Of a DNA stretch of 64,000 nt, positions 22,336 through 34,772 are shown piece after piece. How positions within the stretch are numbered: position 1 is the first letter of the stretch; each line of letters opens with the position of its first letter. The stretch is taken from positions 23,634 to 87,633 of the forward strand of contig QKWP01000214.1 in the NCBI GenBank assembly GCA_003550325.1, read 5' to 3'. Source of the stretch: Gigaspora rosea (Eukaryota; Glomeromycota; Glomeromycetes; Diversisporales; Gigasporaceae). Under the pieces are notes generated by a model. It saw nothing but the letters and a program-made list of their open reading frames with translations. It ran no database searches and had not been told where the DNA came from. A program made the position numbers and the translations under genes.

Positions 22336-22966
22336 TATATTGTAATTTAAATATACTGTATTTAAATATATTTTATACAGTATTAATTTATTCATAAAAA
22401 TAAAATTTTAAATTTTACAAACTTCCCATGACTTTGTCATAGGTTAACAAAAAATTATTTGGCTAATTTTTAATATATCCCAGAATTTATGAAAACAGCT
22501 ATAATCAGGGGGTTTTTTTTTGTTTTTTTTTTAGCGAGAACACTAGGCTTTGTCAACTATAGTATTTAAAAATTTCAAGATTTCAAAGATCCGAACTGAC
22601 CTGGATCTAAGTGATACAAGTTTGGACCCTAACTTTAGATATGAATTGATGTTTGGACTGGGTCTGGATTTTTAAAATACCTGCCCAGTTCAAATAATGC
22701 TGAACACTATTTAGAATATATACATAGTGTATAAATAGAACTACTCTTATTATAATATATAAAATTTATAAGGTAAAAGGGTAATTTAGTGAAGTTAAAA
22801 TAACTAAAAACTTTTTGATTTCAATATTAAAATACTTTTTATTTTTTGTATTAAACTTTATATAAGTTATAACTTAAAATTATTTATATAAAATTAGTAA
22901 TGCAACTTCTTGGTTTAAAGTAATATTAAATAGATTATACATTGTATCAAAAAGCTTAAATTTTAG

Positions 22967-24485
22967 AGAGGTAGGAGTAATTTGGCAAATTGATAATTAC
23001 ATGATCCAGTGATAAGAATTGAATAATTTTTATACTATTTGATTCATCTCAATGAGATGAATAATACAAAGTTATCTGATTTGATCACTGGATTGCAAAA
23101 CATCATTGATTATATGCTGCACAAAAATAATTCTTGAAGGGACCTTTGATGAAATGTAAACTAATAAATAATCGATAATATCTTATGATCCAGTGATCAG
23201 AAACAGGTTAGCTTAGTACCATTTAGGGTGTGGGACAGATCGGGTCATGTCAGGTTTATTTGAGCCGACCTGGCCCGCTTAAGCCTGACCTGAGCCCGAG
23301 CCTAAAAAAACAGCTTATGGTATTATTGGTCAGGTCGGGTCAGGGTTTGAACCGACCCGACCTGGCCTGTTAAAGTCAAATCCTAAAAAAAAAAAAAAAC
23401 AAATTCTTTTTTGGTAGGAATAATGATTCTACAAATTATATACATAACTATGCTACTAACTCACTTTAATAAATTATGGTTATCAGGATATCGAGCAAGT
23501 TCTGTAAAAATCTTTCTAGTAGAAATCATGATAATTCCATTGAAAACTTGCTTGACCTTAATCGCATATAAGTCATTATTTTGGGGCAAACTAAAATTCA
23601 TGATAGAAATGCAATAATTCTGATATAAACTAACTAGATATTAATACATTCCATGTATAAGTGAAATGTTGAATAAGTTTTGAAAGAAGATTTTTACAAT
23701 AATTTGAATGCAACCAACTCAATCGCTTATATGGTGATTAAATTGTTTAAAATAAACATATCATTACTCTAGTTTTAGTGCGATGATGTTGCGCGTATTT
23801 AATTTTAATTGTACACATGATCGTACTGCGCAGTATTTTATCAGTTATTATTTATACTACAATCTTGTATACACGCATGACAAACTTCATGGTGTGTTAG
23901 GATTATTACATTTCTATAATTGTATTATACTTATAATTATCAATCGACGCATGGAACAATTAAATTCATAACTTTCTAAAAATGAATGAATAAAAAATCA
24001 TTAGTCCTACCAAATAGTAATCCATGTAACTGTATTTAGGTTTATAGTGACCTCAATTCGGCATCAGCTGCGATAATTAAAATAAAAATCAAAAAACAGC
24101 ATATGAACTGTAGTGTCATACTTAGTGTTAATATTATAACTGTATCACTTTCTTGGTTTTATCCCTAATAAATAACAGTCACACGGTGCTGCGAAATAAC
24201 TTGGTATTATCGAGCCTTACGGGTCAATTAACAGAGCCCGACCTGACCCGATGCTTTGATAGGCCCGACCCGAGCCCGACCCTATTTATAGCGGGCCTAA
24301 AATTTAGGCACGACCCGAGCTCAAACCCGACCCGACCCACAAAATCTCGGGTTGAACCCGGCCCGTTTCACACCCTAGTACCATTCGATTCATCAAGACG
24401 AATCAAATAGTATAACAATTATCTGATTCTGATCATTAGACCATAAGATATCAAAATCGCCAAATTACCCCTCTTCGTCAAATTA
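22967..24485. repeat. Old inverted-repeat sequence around a hAT-like insertion
   Basis: The left arm (AGTAATTTGGCAAATTGATA, ATGATCCAGTGAT) and right arm (CAAATTACCCCTC, inverted; GATCATTAGACCAT) are inverted relatives, with TTTGATTCATCTCAATGAGA-like motifs in both. The element 23224-24377 is inserted between them. Confidence 0.5.
23224..24377. mobile_element. hAT-like non-autonomous element, 1.15 kb, GC-rich subterminal repeats
   Basis: 1154 bp with inverted ends TAGGGTGTGGGAC and TAGGGTGTGAAAC and a perfect 8-bp duplication GTACCATT (23216-23223, 24378-24385). About 170 bp at each end is packed with copies of GGTCGGGTC / GACCCGACC, in sharp contrast to the AT-rich DNA around. The centre (23400-24150) encodes no recognisable transposase; frames at 23411, 23783 and 24153 are short and featureless. 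Clustered subterminal motifs are typical transposase-binding regions in hAT elements. Confidence 0.88.
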
Positions 24486-25748
24486 TCATTTTCTACCTTA
24501 AATATATAAGATTTACATAAATTTGTCTTATAAAATTATTTGTTCAGTTTACTGATAGTACATTTCATCATCAGTGTTATGCTATCAACTATTCATATGG
24601 ACTGATTTGTTTTGACCCAAAATCAACCAATCATAATTGGCACTTTCATAAAAACGGCGTTATAAACTAACTTTGTACTTCTAATTAAATATGTAGAAAA
24701 TTACAAGATTTACATATTTCATTATAAGTCAAAGTTATCCGAATTCGCCCTTGATAGTTACCAACAACTTATTAAATCTGTTTTATTTGATTTTTGTTGT
24801 TTTTTTATCCTGTCTAGAGGCTAAAAAGCACTTTTTTGGTTGTATACAAGTGCTTCGTTTGTTACTTTTTCGACGTTACTTAGGAACAAAAAATTGTGTA
24901 ACTTTTGGTCCAAAAAAGGCCAAAAAATCAAATCTACGGTCTTGCTCTTCACAATTTGACGCATCTTGTAGAGATGTAATGATTAGTACTTATGCACGTG
25001 TCTTGTTAGGATTAATGGCTAGAAATTAGTACTTAGTGTTGCTAATAGCGATTAGTGCTAGTTTAGGGTCAGGGTTTATTTGATTAATGATGTTCATTAC
25101 GCGACAACGTTTTAGAAACGTTCATTACACAAGGGCGTTGGGTAATGTTGTTAAGAATGCTTATTAGTTTGTTAGGGTTAGAGTGAGTGCAAACATAACT
25201 TTTTTTGCAAGAATGGTTGCTTTATTGATACTTTTTGCTTTTTTTTTTTAATAAAAAGTAGAGTAAATTAAAAATTTTATTGGTCGATAATCAACACCGG
25301 TTATAAGTTTTATATTTATTTTATATATGTATCGATATGACAATTTCTATTTGAACGCGGGTGTAATATACACGAGCAATATAAAACCAACCAGTATCCC
25401 AAATTTTGATTATGAAACCACTTTTGTGCTTCTAACAAAAAACAAATTCCTATGAATTTTTTGTATAAACTATATCACCCCAATTTTACACTAACCATAA
25501 CCATAAGTTAAGGGTTTAATATTTCTGTTTAAAACTTTTATTTATAAATTTTTATTAAAATTATTAAATTCACATTTTATTGTTTTATATAAAAAGTAAG
25601 ATACAAAATTTTTAATTAAACTACAATGTTCCGATTTTAATATTAGTCCTACAATCACTTTAAAAACAAGATTTTTAAAATTTGTAAGAAAAAAAAAAAA
25701 CAACTATTTGAATACAATAATAATAAACAAACACATTCGTATATTAAA
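24486..25748. other. Spacer downstream of the TPR gene
   Basis: The 92-residue frame at 24751-25029 begins with TTG, not ATG, and has no recognisable domain; I do not call it. An inverted copy of the dispersed AAGGAATTTTTTTTGTTAG core lies at about 25395-25510. The 3' region of the minus-strand TPR gene lies at the right end. Confidence 0.45.
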
Positions 25749-28700
25749 TCAATAAAAGATAGCAACATGATTCATTAACGCAAATGCGTTATCAGGTTCC
25801 ATCTCTAAAGATTTATCCAGATCCACAAGAGCTTCTTCATATCTACTTAACATACGATAAGTAGCACCACGATTTCTTAATGCAAATGGATCATCTGGTT
25901 CTAGTTCTAATGATCTAGTTAAATCAGCAAGTGATTCTTCATACCTATCCATCATATGATAAACAGCCCCACGTACTTTTAATGCAAAGGCATCATCTGG
26001 TTCAATTTCCAAAGATTTATTTGCATCAATAAGAGCATCTTTATATTTTCCTAATTTACAATAAACTTCACCGCGAAATTTTAAAGTATCAGCATTATTT
26101 GGATCAATTTCTAATGATTTATTTAAATCAGCAAGAGCTTCATCATGCTTATTTATTGATTTATAAGCTATTCCACGATTATTTAAAGCAAATACATTAT
26201 TTGATTCAATTTCTAATGATTTATTTAAATCATTAAGAGATTCTTCATATCTTCCTAATTTACAAAAAACTTCACCACGAAATTTTAAAGCATCCGAATT
26301 ATTTGGTTCAATTTTTAAAGATTTATTTAAATCAGCAAGAGCACTTCTAAATCTTTTCATAAGTCTAAAAGTAGCACCACGAACTTTTAAAGCAAAAGCA
26401 TTATTTGGATCAATTTCTAAAGAAATATTTAAATCTTCAAGAGCATCTTTATATCTTCCTAATTTACAAAAAGTTTCACCACGAAATTTTAAAGTATCAG
26501 CATTATTTGGTTCAATTTCTAAAGATTTATTTAAATCTTCAAGTGATTCATCATATTTTTCAATCATTCTATAAGTATCACCACGAACACTTAATGTCCA
26601 AGCGTTATTTGGATTAATTTCTAAAGATTTATTTAAATCAGCAAGAGCTTCATGAAATCTATTCATTAAACGATAAGTAGCACCACGATCACTTAATGTC
26701 CAAGCATCATTAAAATCCAATTTTAAAGATTTATTTAAATCAGCAAGAGATTCTTCATATCTATTTAAAAGACGAAAAGTAGCACCACGAGTATTTAAAG
26801 CAAAAGTATTATTCGGTTCAATTTTTAAAGATTCATTTAAATCAACAAGTGATTCATCATATCTATCCAACATACAATAAACAGCACCACGATTTCTTAA
26901 AGCAAAAGCATCACAAGGTTCTAATCTTAAAGATTTATTTAAATCCATAAGAGCTTCTTCATATCTACTCATTAAACGATAAGTAGCACCACGATTCATT
27001 AAAGCAAAAGCATTATTTGGTTCAATAGCTAAAGATTGATTTAAATCTTTAAGAGATCTCGCATGTCTATTTAACATACGATAAGTAGCACCACGATTTC
27101 TTAATGCAAAAGCATTATCAGGATCAAGATCCAAAGATCTATTTAAAATTGAAAGAGATTCTTTAAATTTACTCATCATATAATAAACAGCACCTCTATA
27201 TCTTAAAGTAGATGCGTTATCAGATTTAACTTCCATTAATTTATCTAAATCCAAAAGAGCATCATCTAATCTACCTAATCCAAAATAAAATAAACCTCTA
27301 GTTTCTAATGCAAGAGCATTATTAGGATCAGTATCTAACATAACATTAATTCGTATAAAATGTTCATCTTGATCTTTTAATATATTAAAATCATTTTTTT
27401 GATTATTTTGATGTGAATTAAAATTATTTGTTTGATTAAAACTTTGTTTAATCATTTTATTTAAACGTTTAAGCCATCTCTTATTATGTTGACCAATTGT
27501 ATTATAAGTTTTTTCGTAACAATCTAAAGCAATCGTACTTGGAAATATTTCCAAAATTTCTTGAAAACAAACTAAAGCTTTACCGAAAGAACCTAAGATA
27601 TAATATAAGACACCTTTGATCCCAATAGCTATTATATTTTTTTCATCATGATTAATCGCTTGAACACAACAAGACATTACTAAATCCTTATTATTCTTAT
27701 TATTCTTATTATCCTTGTTATACTTATTGTCCTTATTATCACATGAATGTAATAAAACGTAACCAGATATCGTAACATGATCCGTATTATAAAGTTGAAT
27801 AGGTAAAGAATTTCCCAATCCAAAAATCATTTTATGAGGTTTATCGAATTTTTCGATTAAAATTGATAAAATAGGATGAACATAATTAATTTTATTTACA
27901 ACTTTTCTAATTTCAGATTGTGCCTCGTTAAATTTCTTTTTATCAGAATAAATTTTTGCTTTATATAAAAGAGCCGTTATATTATCAGGATCAATTTTTA
28001 GAGCAACTTCTAAATCATTTAATGCACCATCGTCCTTTTTAGAAAAGAGATATATATGACACCTATAAATATAAGCGAGAGATTTTGTTGGTCTTAATTG
28101 AATTGCCATCGTAAGATCATTTAAAGCTTGAGAATAAAATTCAGTTTTCCAAGATGCTAATGCCCTCATACATCTAATAGAATAACTTTTAGGATAAAAA
28201 TGTAAAATTCGAGTTAACCAAATTAACGCAGCTGAATAATCATGTTGTTGTAATGAATTAATTGCTTTATTGAAAGTAGGAAGAGTAAATTTTGATGGTT
28301 TTAAATCGACATTCATTTTTTTAATATTCATTTCCATTGAATATCCAACTTGTTCTAACGTTTTTCCAAGACCTTTAAGTGTTGAATTTCTTGAAAGTTT
28401 ATAAATCGAATCTTGTTTGATTTCAGCTTTACAAAAAGGGCACTTAAAACTTTTATTTTTCATAGATAAAAAAATTTTTCGTGACTTTATAGAATTATAA
28501 CTAATTAAATGATTACATCCCAAAATAAAAAAATTCGTAGTAATTTCACCAGTAATAGGGCAAGTTAAATGTTCTTTAATAATTTCTTTAAATAGAGTAT
28601 CACTTTTTCTTGCCGATAATTTTTCCTTAAAGAGCAAAGTATCATCATTGTATTGTTTTTTAATTGTTGAAGTTGAAGTAGTTAAATTTTTAATAAATTT

Positions 28701-30070
28701 GTTGTCTAATCGAAGTTTTAAATTTACATTATCGACGAGAATCTTAAATTTTTTTAAAGAATCAATTGATAATGAATTAGAATATTTAATGATTTCTTCA
28801 TTCACCAAATTCTCAAATAATTCTGGATTTTTATAAGATAAAGATAAAATTAATTCCAAAGATTTAAATTGAATATAATCAAATTGAGATTTTTTCAATA
28901 CTTCTAAACCCAAGTAATAAAAAAAAGTTAAGATAGTCGGTTTTGAAATTTTTTTACATAGATTTTGAGCAAAATCTAATATTCCAAACCATAAGAAATA
29001 AGGTAAATCGGTAAGTCTATATTCAATAAAAAGACTTGAAAAATCCTCTTGACTTTTTAAAATTTCCGAAACATCTTCATCCACTAAATCATTTTTATCA
29101 AGATCCGGATCAAAAATATATTGCCAAAGAAATTCTAAAATTAAAGTTTCATTATGATGTTTTAAAATATTATGATTTGAATCTTTAATTAAATCTTCTA
29201 AAGAATAATGAATAAATAAGAATTCTCGCCATTTTTGATACCATTTAGGTATTGATTGATTGAAATTAAAAAAACTATTATGTTTTGGTAAAGATTCGAT
29301 TAAAGGTGATCCTTCTAATATTTCCAGAATATTCACAGATGAATCACCATTAGAAGTAGTACGTATGAGTGATAAAAGAAAATCTTTTCCTTGCTTTAAG
29401 AATTCATCAGAACGTGTTTTATTATTACGTATACTGTGTAAACTGTCACGTAAATGGATTAATAAGAAATTAATATTATAATTTTGAAAATGTAAATGAT
29501 TATCACCAGCGATATCGAGATTAACTTCTTGTTTAAAAAATAATGTTATATGATAATGAATGTCAATGAAACTAACTAAACTACTATAAAGTTTATCATA
29601 AAATTCCTGATTTAAAAGAATAGAAGCTATAGAAGAACAGACTACTCTTTCAAGAGTTGCCACCCAAGTACGAAGATGTAATTCGAAATGTGAAATGATA
29701 TCTTCTGTGTAATAATCGAATAAAGAAACGTCACTTAGTAGTTTAAGTGCGTTAATCAATAGTTTTGAAGGAAGCTTTATTCTAAAATCTTCAACTAAAA
29801 GTTTAAATCCAAATAAATTAGACGGATCGCTAAAATCTTTCATCAAGTCTTTAGCATGATTAATGGTTGCCTTTAGATCATCACGTTTTTCTGTGTCAGA
29901 GTTGTAAGATATTCTATCGGAATCAATATATATTTTCTATAAAAGAAATGTATTTTTACTTTGTAGAATCTCATATTTTTTAAGTGTTTAACGAACGAAA
30001 ATACTCTATGTAACATATAATTTATTCTTACTTTTGACGTATTCGATTGGATGCTATGTCTTTCTTCCAT
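25749..30070 (-). CDS. RING-like and TPR-repeat protein, about 1408 residues, two exons
   Basis: Spliced gene: exon 1 is 30032-30070 (13 codons, MEERHSIQSNTSK), exon 2 is 29936-25749. Residues 1-460 are helical and unrecognised. Residues about 470-512 form a RING/U-box-like finger (CPIT...GCNHLIS...CPFC), suggesting a ubiquitin-ligase-type role. Looser TPR units follow at about 565-695 and 770-812, with Asn/Lys-rich linkers (NKDNKYNKDNKNNK; NFNSHQNNQKND). From about 886 to the end are 15 complete 34-residue TPRs of the type AFALRNRGATYRMLxRYEEALxDLNKSLxIEPNN, then a unit that stops after AFALMNHVAIFY. TPR arrays form superhelical protein-binding surfaces. Without exon 1 the frame has no ATG before Met at 29843; exon 2 is open for 31 codons upstream of that Met. 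ACAAAATGG gives a good start context. The partners and substrate are unknown. Confidence 0.88.
29937..30031 (-). other. Intron of the RING-TPR gene
   Basis: 95 bp, minus strand, beginning GTAAGAATAAATT and ending TACATTTCTTTTATAG. Removing it joins codon 13 (AAA) to AAA-ATA-TAT in phase 0 with the long downstream frame. Unspliced, the exon-1 frame runs only to a stop at 29873. Confidence 0.8.
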
Positions 30071-30122
30071 TTTGTCTTAAAGCAAATCAATCACTTTACG
30101 ACAATATTTATTATTAAGAAAT

Positions 30123-30128
<6 letters not shown>

Positions 30129-30160
<32 letters not shown>
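30129..30160. repeat. (GA)n microsatellite upstream of the RING-TPR gene
   Basis: About 15 GA units, 60 bp upstream of the predicted start codon. In the gene's orientation it is a (TC)n pyrimidine tract in the promoter or 5' leader. Its regulatory role is unknown. Confidence 0.9.
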
Positions 30161-30163
<3 letters not shown>

Positions 30164-31788
30164 AGTGAATAATATGTTTTTAAATAATCTCGAATATTCT
30201 GATTATTCAAAATTTTTTCTGTAGCTCCGAGTTGCATGTTTTTTTTCATCATACGCCATGCAGAATGTTATTCTTGATACACTATTTCAGACATACATAA
30301 CAACATTTATAATATTCCTTATAAGGTACTAAAGAGGATATCAAGAACGATAATTTTGCTAGACTTGATTGTAATTCATGCATTATCAAGTTTGTTTCAT
30401 ATCGACAAGAACAATATAACTAAAGTTAATATTCGGAGAATAATAATCACGCAGATCATGCAGATCATTCCAAATTTCTCTAAAAAAACAAATGCGAAAC
30501 ACCGAATACCCGAAACCCTCAAACCCTAACTTGGAAGAGTACAATCACATGACAATAAACCAATAAGGAGATAGATTATACCCTTATAAGTACCAATCAC
30601 GAAACTGTATAATGAACAGTTATAAACTTTAAATGGGTTTGCCAAATTTAAACGATAACTCATTGCTATAATAAGTGCATAAACAAATGCCTTTTTATTT
30701 TTGGAGTCAGTTGTAGAACATCCATAGAGGGGTAAATAATAATAATATATATATATATTTGGGGTGAAACGGCGGGTATTCTATAAGAGCTAAGCAGCAG
30801 TAATGGAAACAATGTGTCCGACTGATGATCAAATTCTTTTTAGCTAGGGTAAGGTCCTAGTACTTTACGATAAAGTTTTTGGTATGCTCAAAAATTTTCG
30901 TGCAATAGTTTCCCAAAGTGTTTCTCTGACCAAAAATTATGTTTAAGGGGTTTCCTGTATCCAAAACCATATATTTTCATCCAATTAGCCTTTACGTACG
31001 TACGATAAAACAAAAAACAATACTCCTTACATTAACTATGCACGTTTCTTAATTTTTTTCACCATTACTGCATTACTGCATTACATTACTGATTATAGAT
31101 ATCGTAATAATTATTCGAATAAAAATAGTATGTATGCGAAAAAAAAAATTTAATGGTCAAATATTGACCAAGATGATCTTGATAAGTTACGCTGGTAATT
31201 CACAACTTAATATTTGGTTGCACTAACATCTATAAGTTGTAGGCTGAAGTAGGTTTTCGGCCTCGTTGAAACTAAAGTAACGTACGTACGTACGTTCTCT
31301 AAAAATATAAATTCTAAAAATTATCGAAAGACTTATTAAATTTGTTTCAGAACACTTGATGCTCAATTTTATTTTATTTATCTCTATAACTATAATAATT
31401 TTCTAATAAACTTGCTATCATAAAACGAATAAAAAATTTTCATTGGGTTGCGTTACTGAGTAGAGATGCAGTAACTTGGTGACGTATGGTTACATCAAAT
31501 AAGTTCAATTACGTCATAAGTTCGTAACAGGTAACAACGTATATCATAATAGCCGACATTTGTCGCAATTAAGTTTAATCATCTAATCTATACCACTTTA
31601 GGTATGTGATTTACAGATTTTAAGGGTTACAATTTCTAGAAAATCTGTAATACCTTTCGATTATTATTAGTTTCCGAAATAATTTTTTTTTTATACTAGT
31701 ATTTGCGAGAAAAATTACACTGCTTTATAGACTACAGGCAATGTATTTTTTTCTTTGATAAATTTCCGATTATTTATCGAGGAGTTAC
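30161..31788. other. Spacer without recognised gene
   Basis: Includes the upstream region of the RING-TPR gene. GTACGTACGTACGT-type runs occur at about 30997 and 31272. No frame, RNA gene or paired ends that I can support. Confidence 0.45.
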
Positions 31789-31796
31789 AATTTTAG

Positions 31797-31940
31797 TAGG
31801 GATTGGAACCGCCTAAAATTTTTCTTAATCGTTTAACCGTTTAATTTGGCCGGCATTAAAATAATTCGGCCTACGACCAACATAATTCTGCTCGGAAACT
31901 ATAGAGCAATTTTTAAACGGTTAAACGGTTCCAATCCCTA
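31797..31940. mobile_element. hAT-like miniature element, TAGGGATTGGAACCG ends
   Basis: 144 bp with inverted ends TAGGGATTGGAACCG (left) and TAGGGATTGGAACCGTTTAA (right) and a perfect 8-bp duplication AATTTTAG (31789-31796, 31941-31948). AACCGTTTAA motifs recur inside. Confidence 0.87.
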
Positions 31941-32408
31941 AATTTTAGATGATTCGCACCATGCTATATTATACGTGATTTCTTGAAAAATAAAATAAAT
32001 GTGATAATGTAATTTAACTTGGCATATATTTAATCACTTTTAAAAGAATGTAAAGATTTTGAGGTAATTGCATCTAAATGATAACCCTTCATGTTACAAA
32101 CTTTTTTTTTTTCGAGAATTTACATTTTATAACACAGTATATTAAATGATAATTAACAATTTATAAGTCATTCTCATTTTAGTAAAATGATCCATTCTAT
32201 TAACAAAAATTCATTATATCGAGATTTTGTTAATAAATTCATTACTTTGAAAGAATTTCAAACAAGTTCTAACTTCATTTTTTAAGCTTTCATATCGAGA
32301 GTTCATATAACAAATGATTTCGTATCGTTACATATTATGGCGCATATCTAACTTTACGGCAACCATCTAGTGTGTTACGAGCATCCGGAAAATGTGGTGC
32401 ACACAGTG

Positions 32409-33056
32409 CCCTATAAGAAAAATGGACCGTAAAGGTACGGGTTGGGGAGTAAAGGCACGGGTTTTGGTGGCACGAATTAAACCCGTATTTAGTACGTAGG
32501 AGGCTTGGATTGGCACGGATTTTTGGCCCGTAGTGGACCGTATGCCCGTGCCAAATGGACTGTTAATGACTCGGGTTTTGCAACACTTTACTAGTCCAAA
32601 TGGCACGGGATTTGGCCAGGTAATTAACGTGAATTAACGTGTGATAAAAAAAAAATATACATACAAGTAGATTACATAAATTTATATCAACAATCAATAC
32701 AATATAAATAAACTAACAACTGCTCATGTATCAAAATTTTGCAAGGAATTTTTTTTGTTAAGACACCCAGAGCAGTTTCATTAGTGAAATTATGAGATAT
32801 CGCAATTTTTTTAAAAAAAATCGTATATTGATCTTTCGCTCTTCGTGAAACGAGCCAACACGTACCACCTTCGACACGTATCATTCCGTGAAATGAAGGT
32901 GCCATTACGTATGACGTGTCATAACGTGCCACCTCCCCCGTACCACTTTTTACCGTGATATTCCGTCAACAGCTCTATACGTACCACTCCGACCGTGCCA
33001 TTCCGTGGATTCCAGACACAACCCGTACCACACCCCGGACCACTTTTTTTATAGGG
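32409..33056. mobile_element. CGTACC/CGTGCC-rich inverted-repeat element
   Basis: 648 bp with inverted ends CCCTATAAGAAAAATGG and CCCTATAAAAAAAGTGG, flanked by GTG on both sides. Both arms are packed with GGCACGG/CCGTGCC and GTACGGG/CCCGTACC motifs. The right arm contains the TTTTGCAAGGAATTTTTTTT core and is homologous to 3960-4383. An outer inverted pair ACCATCTAG (32363) / CTAGATGGT (33061) flanks it. The minus-strand frames at 32367-32932 are by-products of the motifs. Confidence 0.7.
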
Positions 33057-33079
33057 GTGGCTAGATGGTATTGATTATT

Positions 33080-33168
33080 TAGAGTTTGGAACCGGTTTTA
33101 TTTTTCATACTTTAAAACCGGGTTAATCGATTTTAAAATATGAAAGATAAAACCGGTTCCAAACTCTA
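33080..33168. repeat. 89-bp perfect-stem hairpin
   Basis: TAGAGTTTGGAACCGGTTTT pairs with its inverse AAAACCGGTTCCAAACTCTA around a short AT-rich loop. TAGAG ends resemble hAT miniature elements, but no 8-bp duplication is visible. Confidence 0.65.
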
Positions 33169-33761
33169 AATGCGTATTAACGTAATCAATATCGACAAAA
33201 AATAATAAAAATTCCAATTTATAAATTTAGGTGCTAACGATTATATAAATTCCAATATTGAACATTGTTTATAAATTATTAATTTTGCTTTGTTAATTCT
33301 TGTTCCACTCCAAAATATTTTTATTTGAAAGAATTTTTTTAATATGGAAAAAAATCTTGATAATAATGAATCGATTTTTGTAAACTTTGAGCTTCCACCA
33401 TTATTAACCTGAAATTAATTTAGAATGAATTAAATTAACCAATACTTGTTTCAATGAATTTTTTGTATTTTACCAAGAAACATTCTCGTTATTTACATTA
33501 ACCTACAGTAAGAATGGTGAGATAAACGATAACAATTTTATCTTTGGTGAATTTAATTCTTATCAAGTCACTCAAGTCACTATGGCGCATCAACCTCGTA
33601 CACATTTCCGGATGCGATTGACAATCGTTACTAAGTATCATAAGATTCGATCATAGTTGTCGAATTCGATTAACACTTCCAAAAATTGAATAAAGCACAT
33701 GAATCACGTTTAAGTTCATATATATATGTGTGTGTGTGTGTGCAAACTAATCAATCAGATC

Positions 33762-33872
33762 TAGAGGTGCAGACATAATGTCGTAACTTGTCGTAATTAT
33801 AATCTGTTATGGCAAAAAATGTTGTAATTAATTACAATTACAACAATTTATGGCATTATGTCTGCACCTTTA
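33762..33872. mobile_element. hAT-like miniature element, 111 bp
   Basis: Inverted ends TAGAGGTGCAGACATAATG and TAAAGGTGCAGACATAATG with an 8-bp duplication ATCAGATC/ATCAAATC (one mismatch). Internal TTGTAATTA motifs make most of it a hairpin. A (TG)n tract precedes it at 33728-33742. The rest of 33169-33753 and the stretch to the next gene show nothing recognisable. Confidence 0.8.
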
Positions 33873-34259
33873 ATCAAATCTAATAAAGGGTAGATTTACA
33901 TGAAATCAGCCATCATATAATAATGGAAGAATTTCTTAAATTATCTACTTCAAAGTGTAGTTAATGGCTAGGAAAGATTTAATTTCATTTTTTGCATCGT
34001 ACCATTACGTAAACTTTTCGAAAAAAGGCATGCCCCATAGGAAATTCCTGTGACCTGTATCCCAAAATTAACGATAAAAATTATTTTTGTATTTTAACAA
34101 TGAACTATCAGCATTTTAATATTTTCCTAGAAAAATTATATAACATGTCATATAACCAAAAATTTTTAAACGAAAAGCCTGTTTTTCCTACTAAATATCA
34201 AAAAATAAATTTATCCAATTATATTTTCTTGTTTTATTAACCTTAAGAAACTATTAATC

Positions 34260-34772
34260 ATGTCAGAATTAAATGAATTAGAACAACAACCTTCCAATAT
34301 TCAATCAAATACAGTAAATTCAGTGGTGCCAAATGAAACAACTCCTAATTTAGATACTCAAGCTAATCTAGAAAAAGGAATCTCTGATACACCAGAACTA
34401 AATAAATCAAATTCAGAACAAATTATTCCACAACACAATAGGAAAATTTGCGGAGGAAATCGATATCTTAATCGTGCTTTTGTTTGCGCTATTATTATTA
34501 TTTTTATTCCAATTCTATTATTCGATTTAGGTTATGGCATTTATAATGTACGTGCATTTGCTCTTGAAGTATATGGCCATAAATCACATTCACTTGGGAG
34601 AATAATAACAGTAGTCTTGTTTAGTATAATTATGCCAGTTATCTTATGTGTGGGTGGGTGTACTCTAATTGGTAAAGGATGTACAGGTGTTGCTATTTTT
34701 TGCACATTTTCATATTTAATTACCTTTTTTACAATTGCAATATTAACATTAAGTGGGGAATTAAACAATTAA
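34260..34772 (+). CDS. Three-pass membrane protein of unknown function, 170 residues
   Basis: The first 70 or so residues are hydrophilic and rich in Asn, Gln, Ser and Thr with several Pro, and are probably disordered. They are followed by three hydrophobic segments at about 74-94 (FVCAIIIIFIPILLFDLGYG), 114-136 (IITVVLFSIIMPVILCVGG) and 142-165 (GVAIFCTFSYLITFFTIAIL). There is no signal peptide; the topology suggests a small integral membrane protein with a long N-terminal tail. GCTLIGKGCTG between segments 2 and 3 is a Gly/Cys turn. I do not recognise the family. The stop codon TAA (34770-34772) spans the junction with a small transposon whose CAATTA duplication includes the TA of the stop, so the 3' untranslated region is now transposon sequence. 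Clean start and base use argue for a real gene. Confidence 0.75.
   Translation: MSELNELEQQPSNIQSNTVNSVVPNETTPNLDTQANLEKGISDTPELNKSNSEQIIPQHNRKICGGNRYLNRAFVCAIIIIFIPILLFDLGYGIYNVRAFALEVYGHKSHSLGRIITVVLFSIIMPVILCVGGCTLIGKGCTGVAIFCTFSYLITFFTIAILTLSGELNN

Noticed and set aside
24751-25029. 92-residue frame with a hydrophobic N-terminus
   Set aside because: It starts at TTG, has no ATG before residue ~76 and no recognisable domain; a signal-peptide-like start is easily produced by AT-rich DNA.
30780-30960. Possible small RNA gene upstream of the RING-TPR gene (TGATGA box-like motif)
   Set aside because: No matching D box, stem or promoter could be identified.
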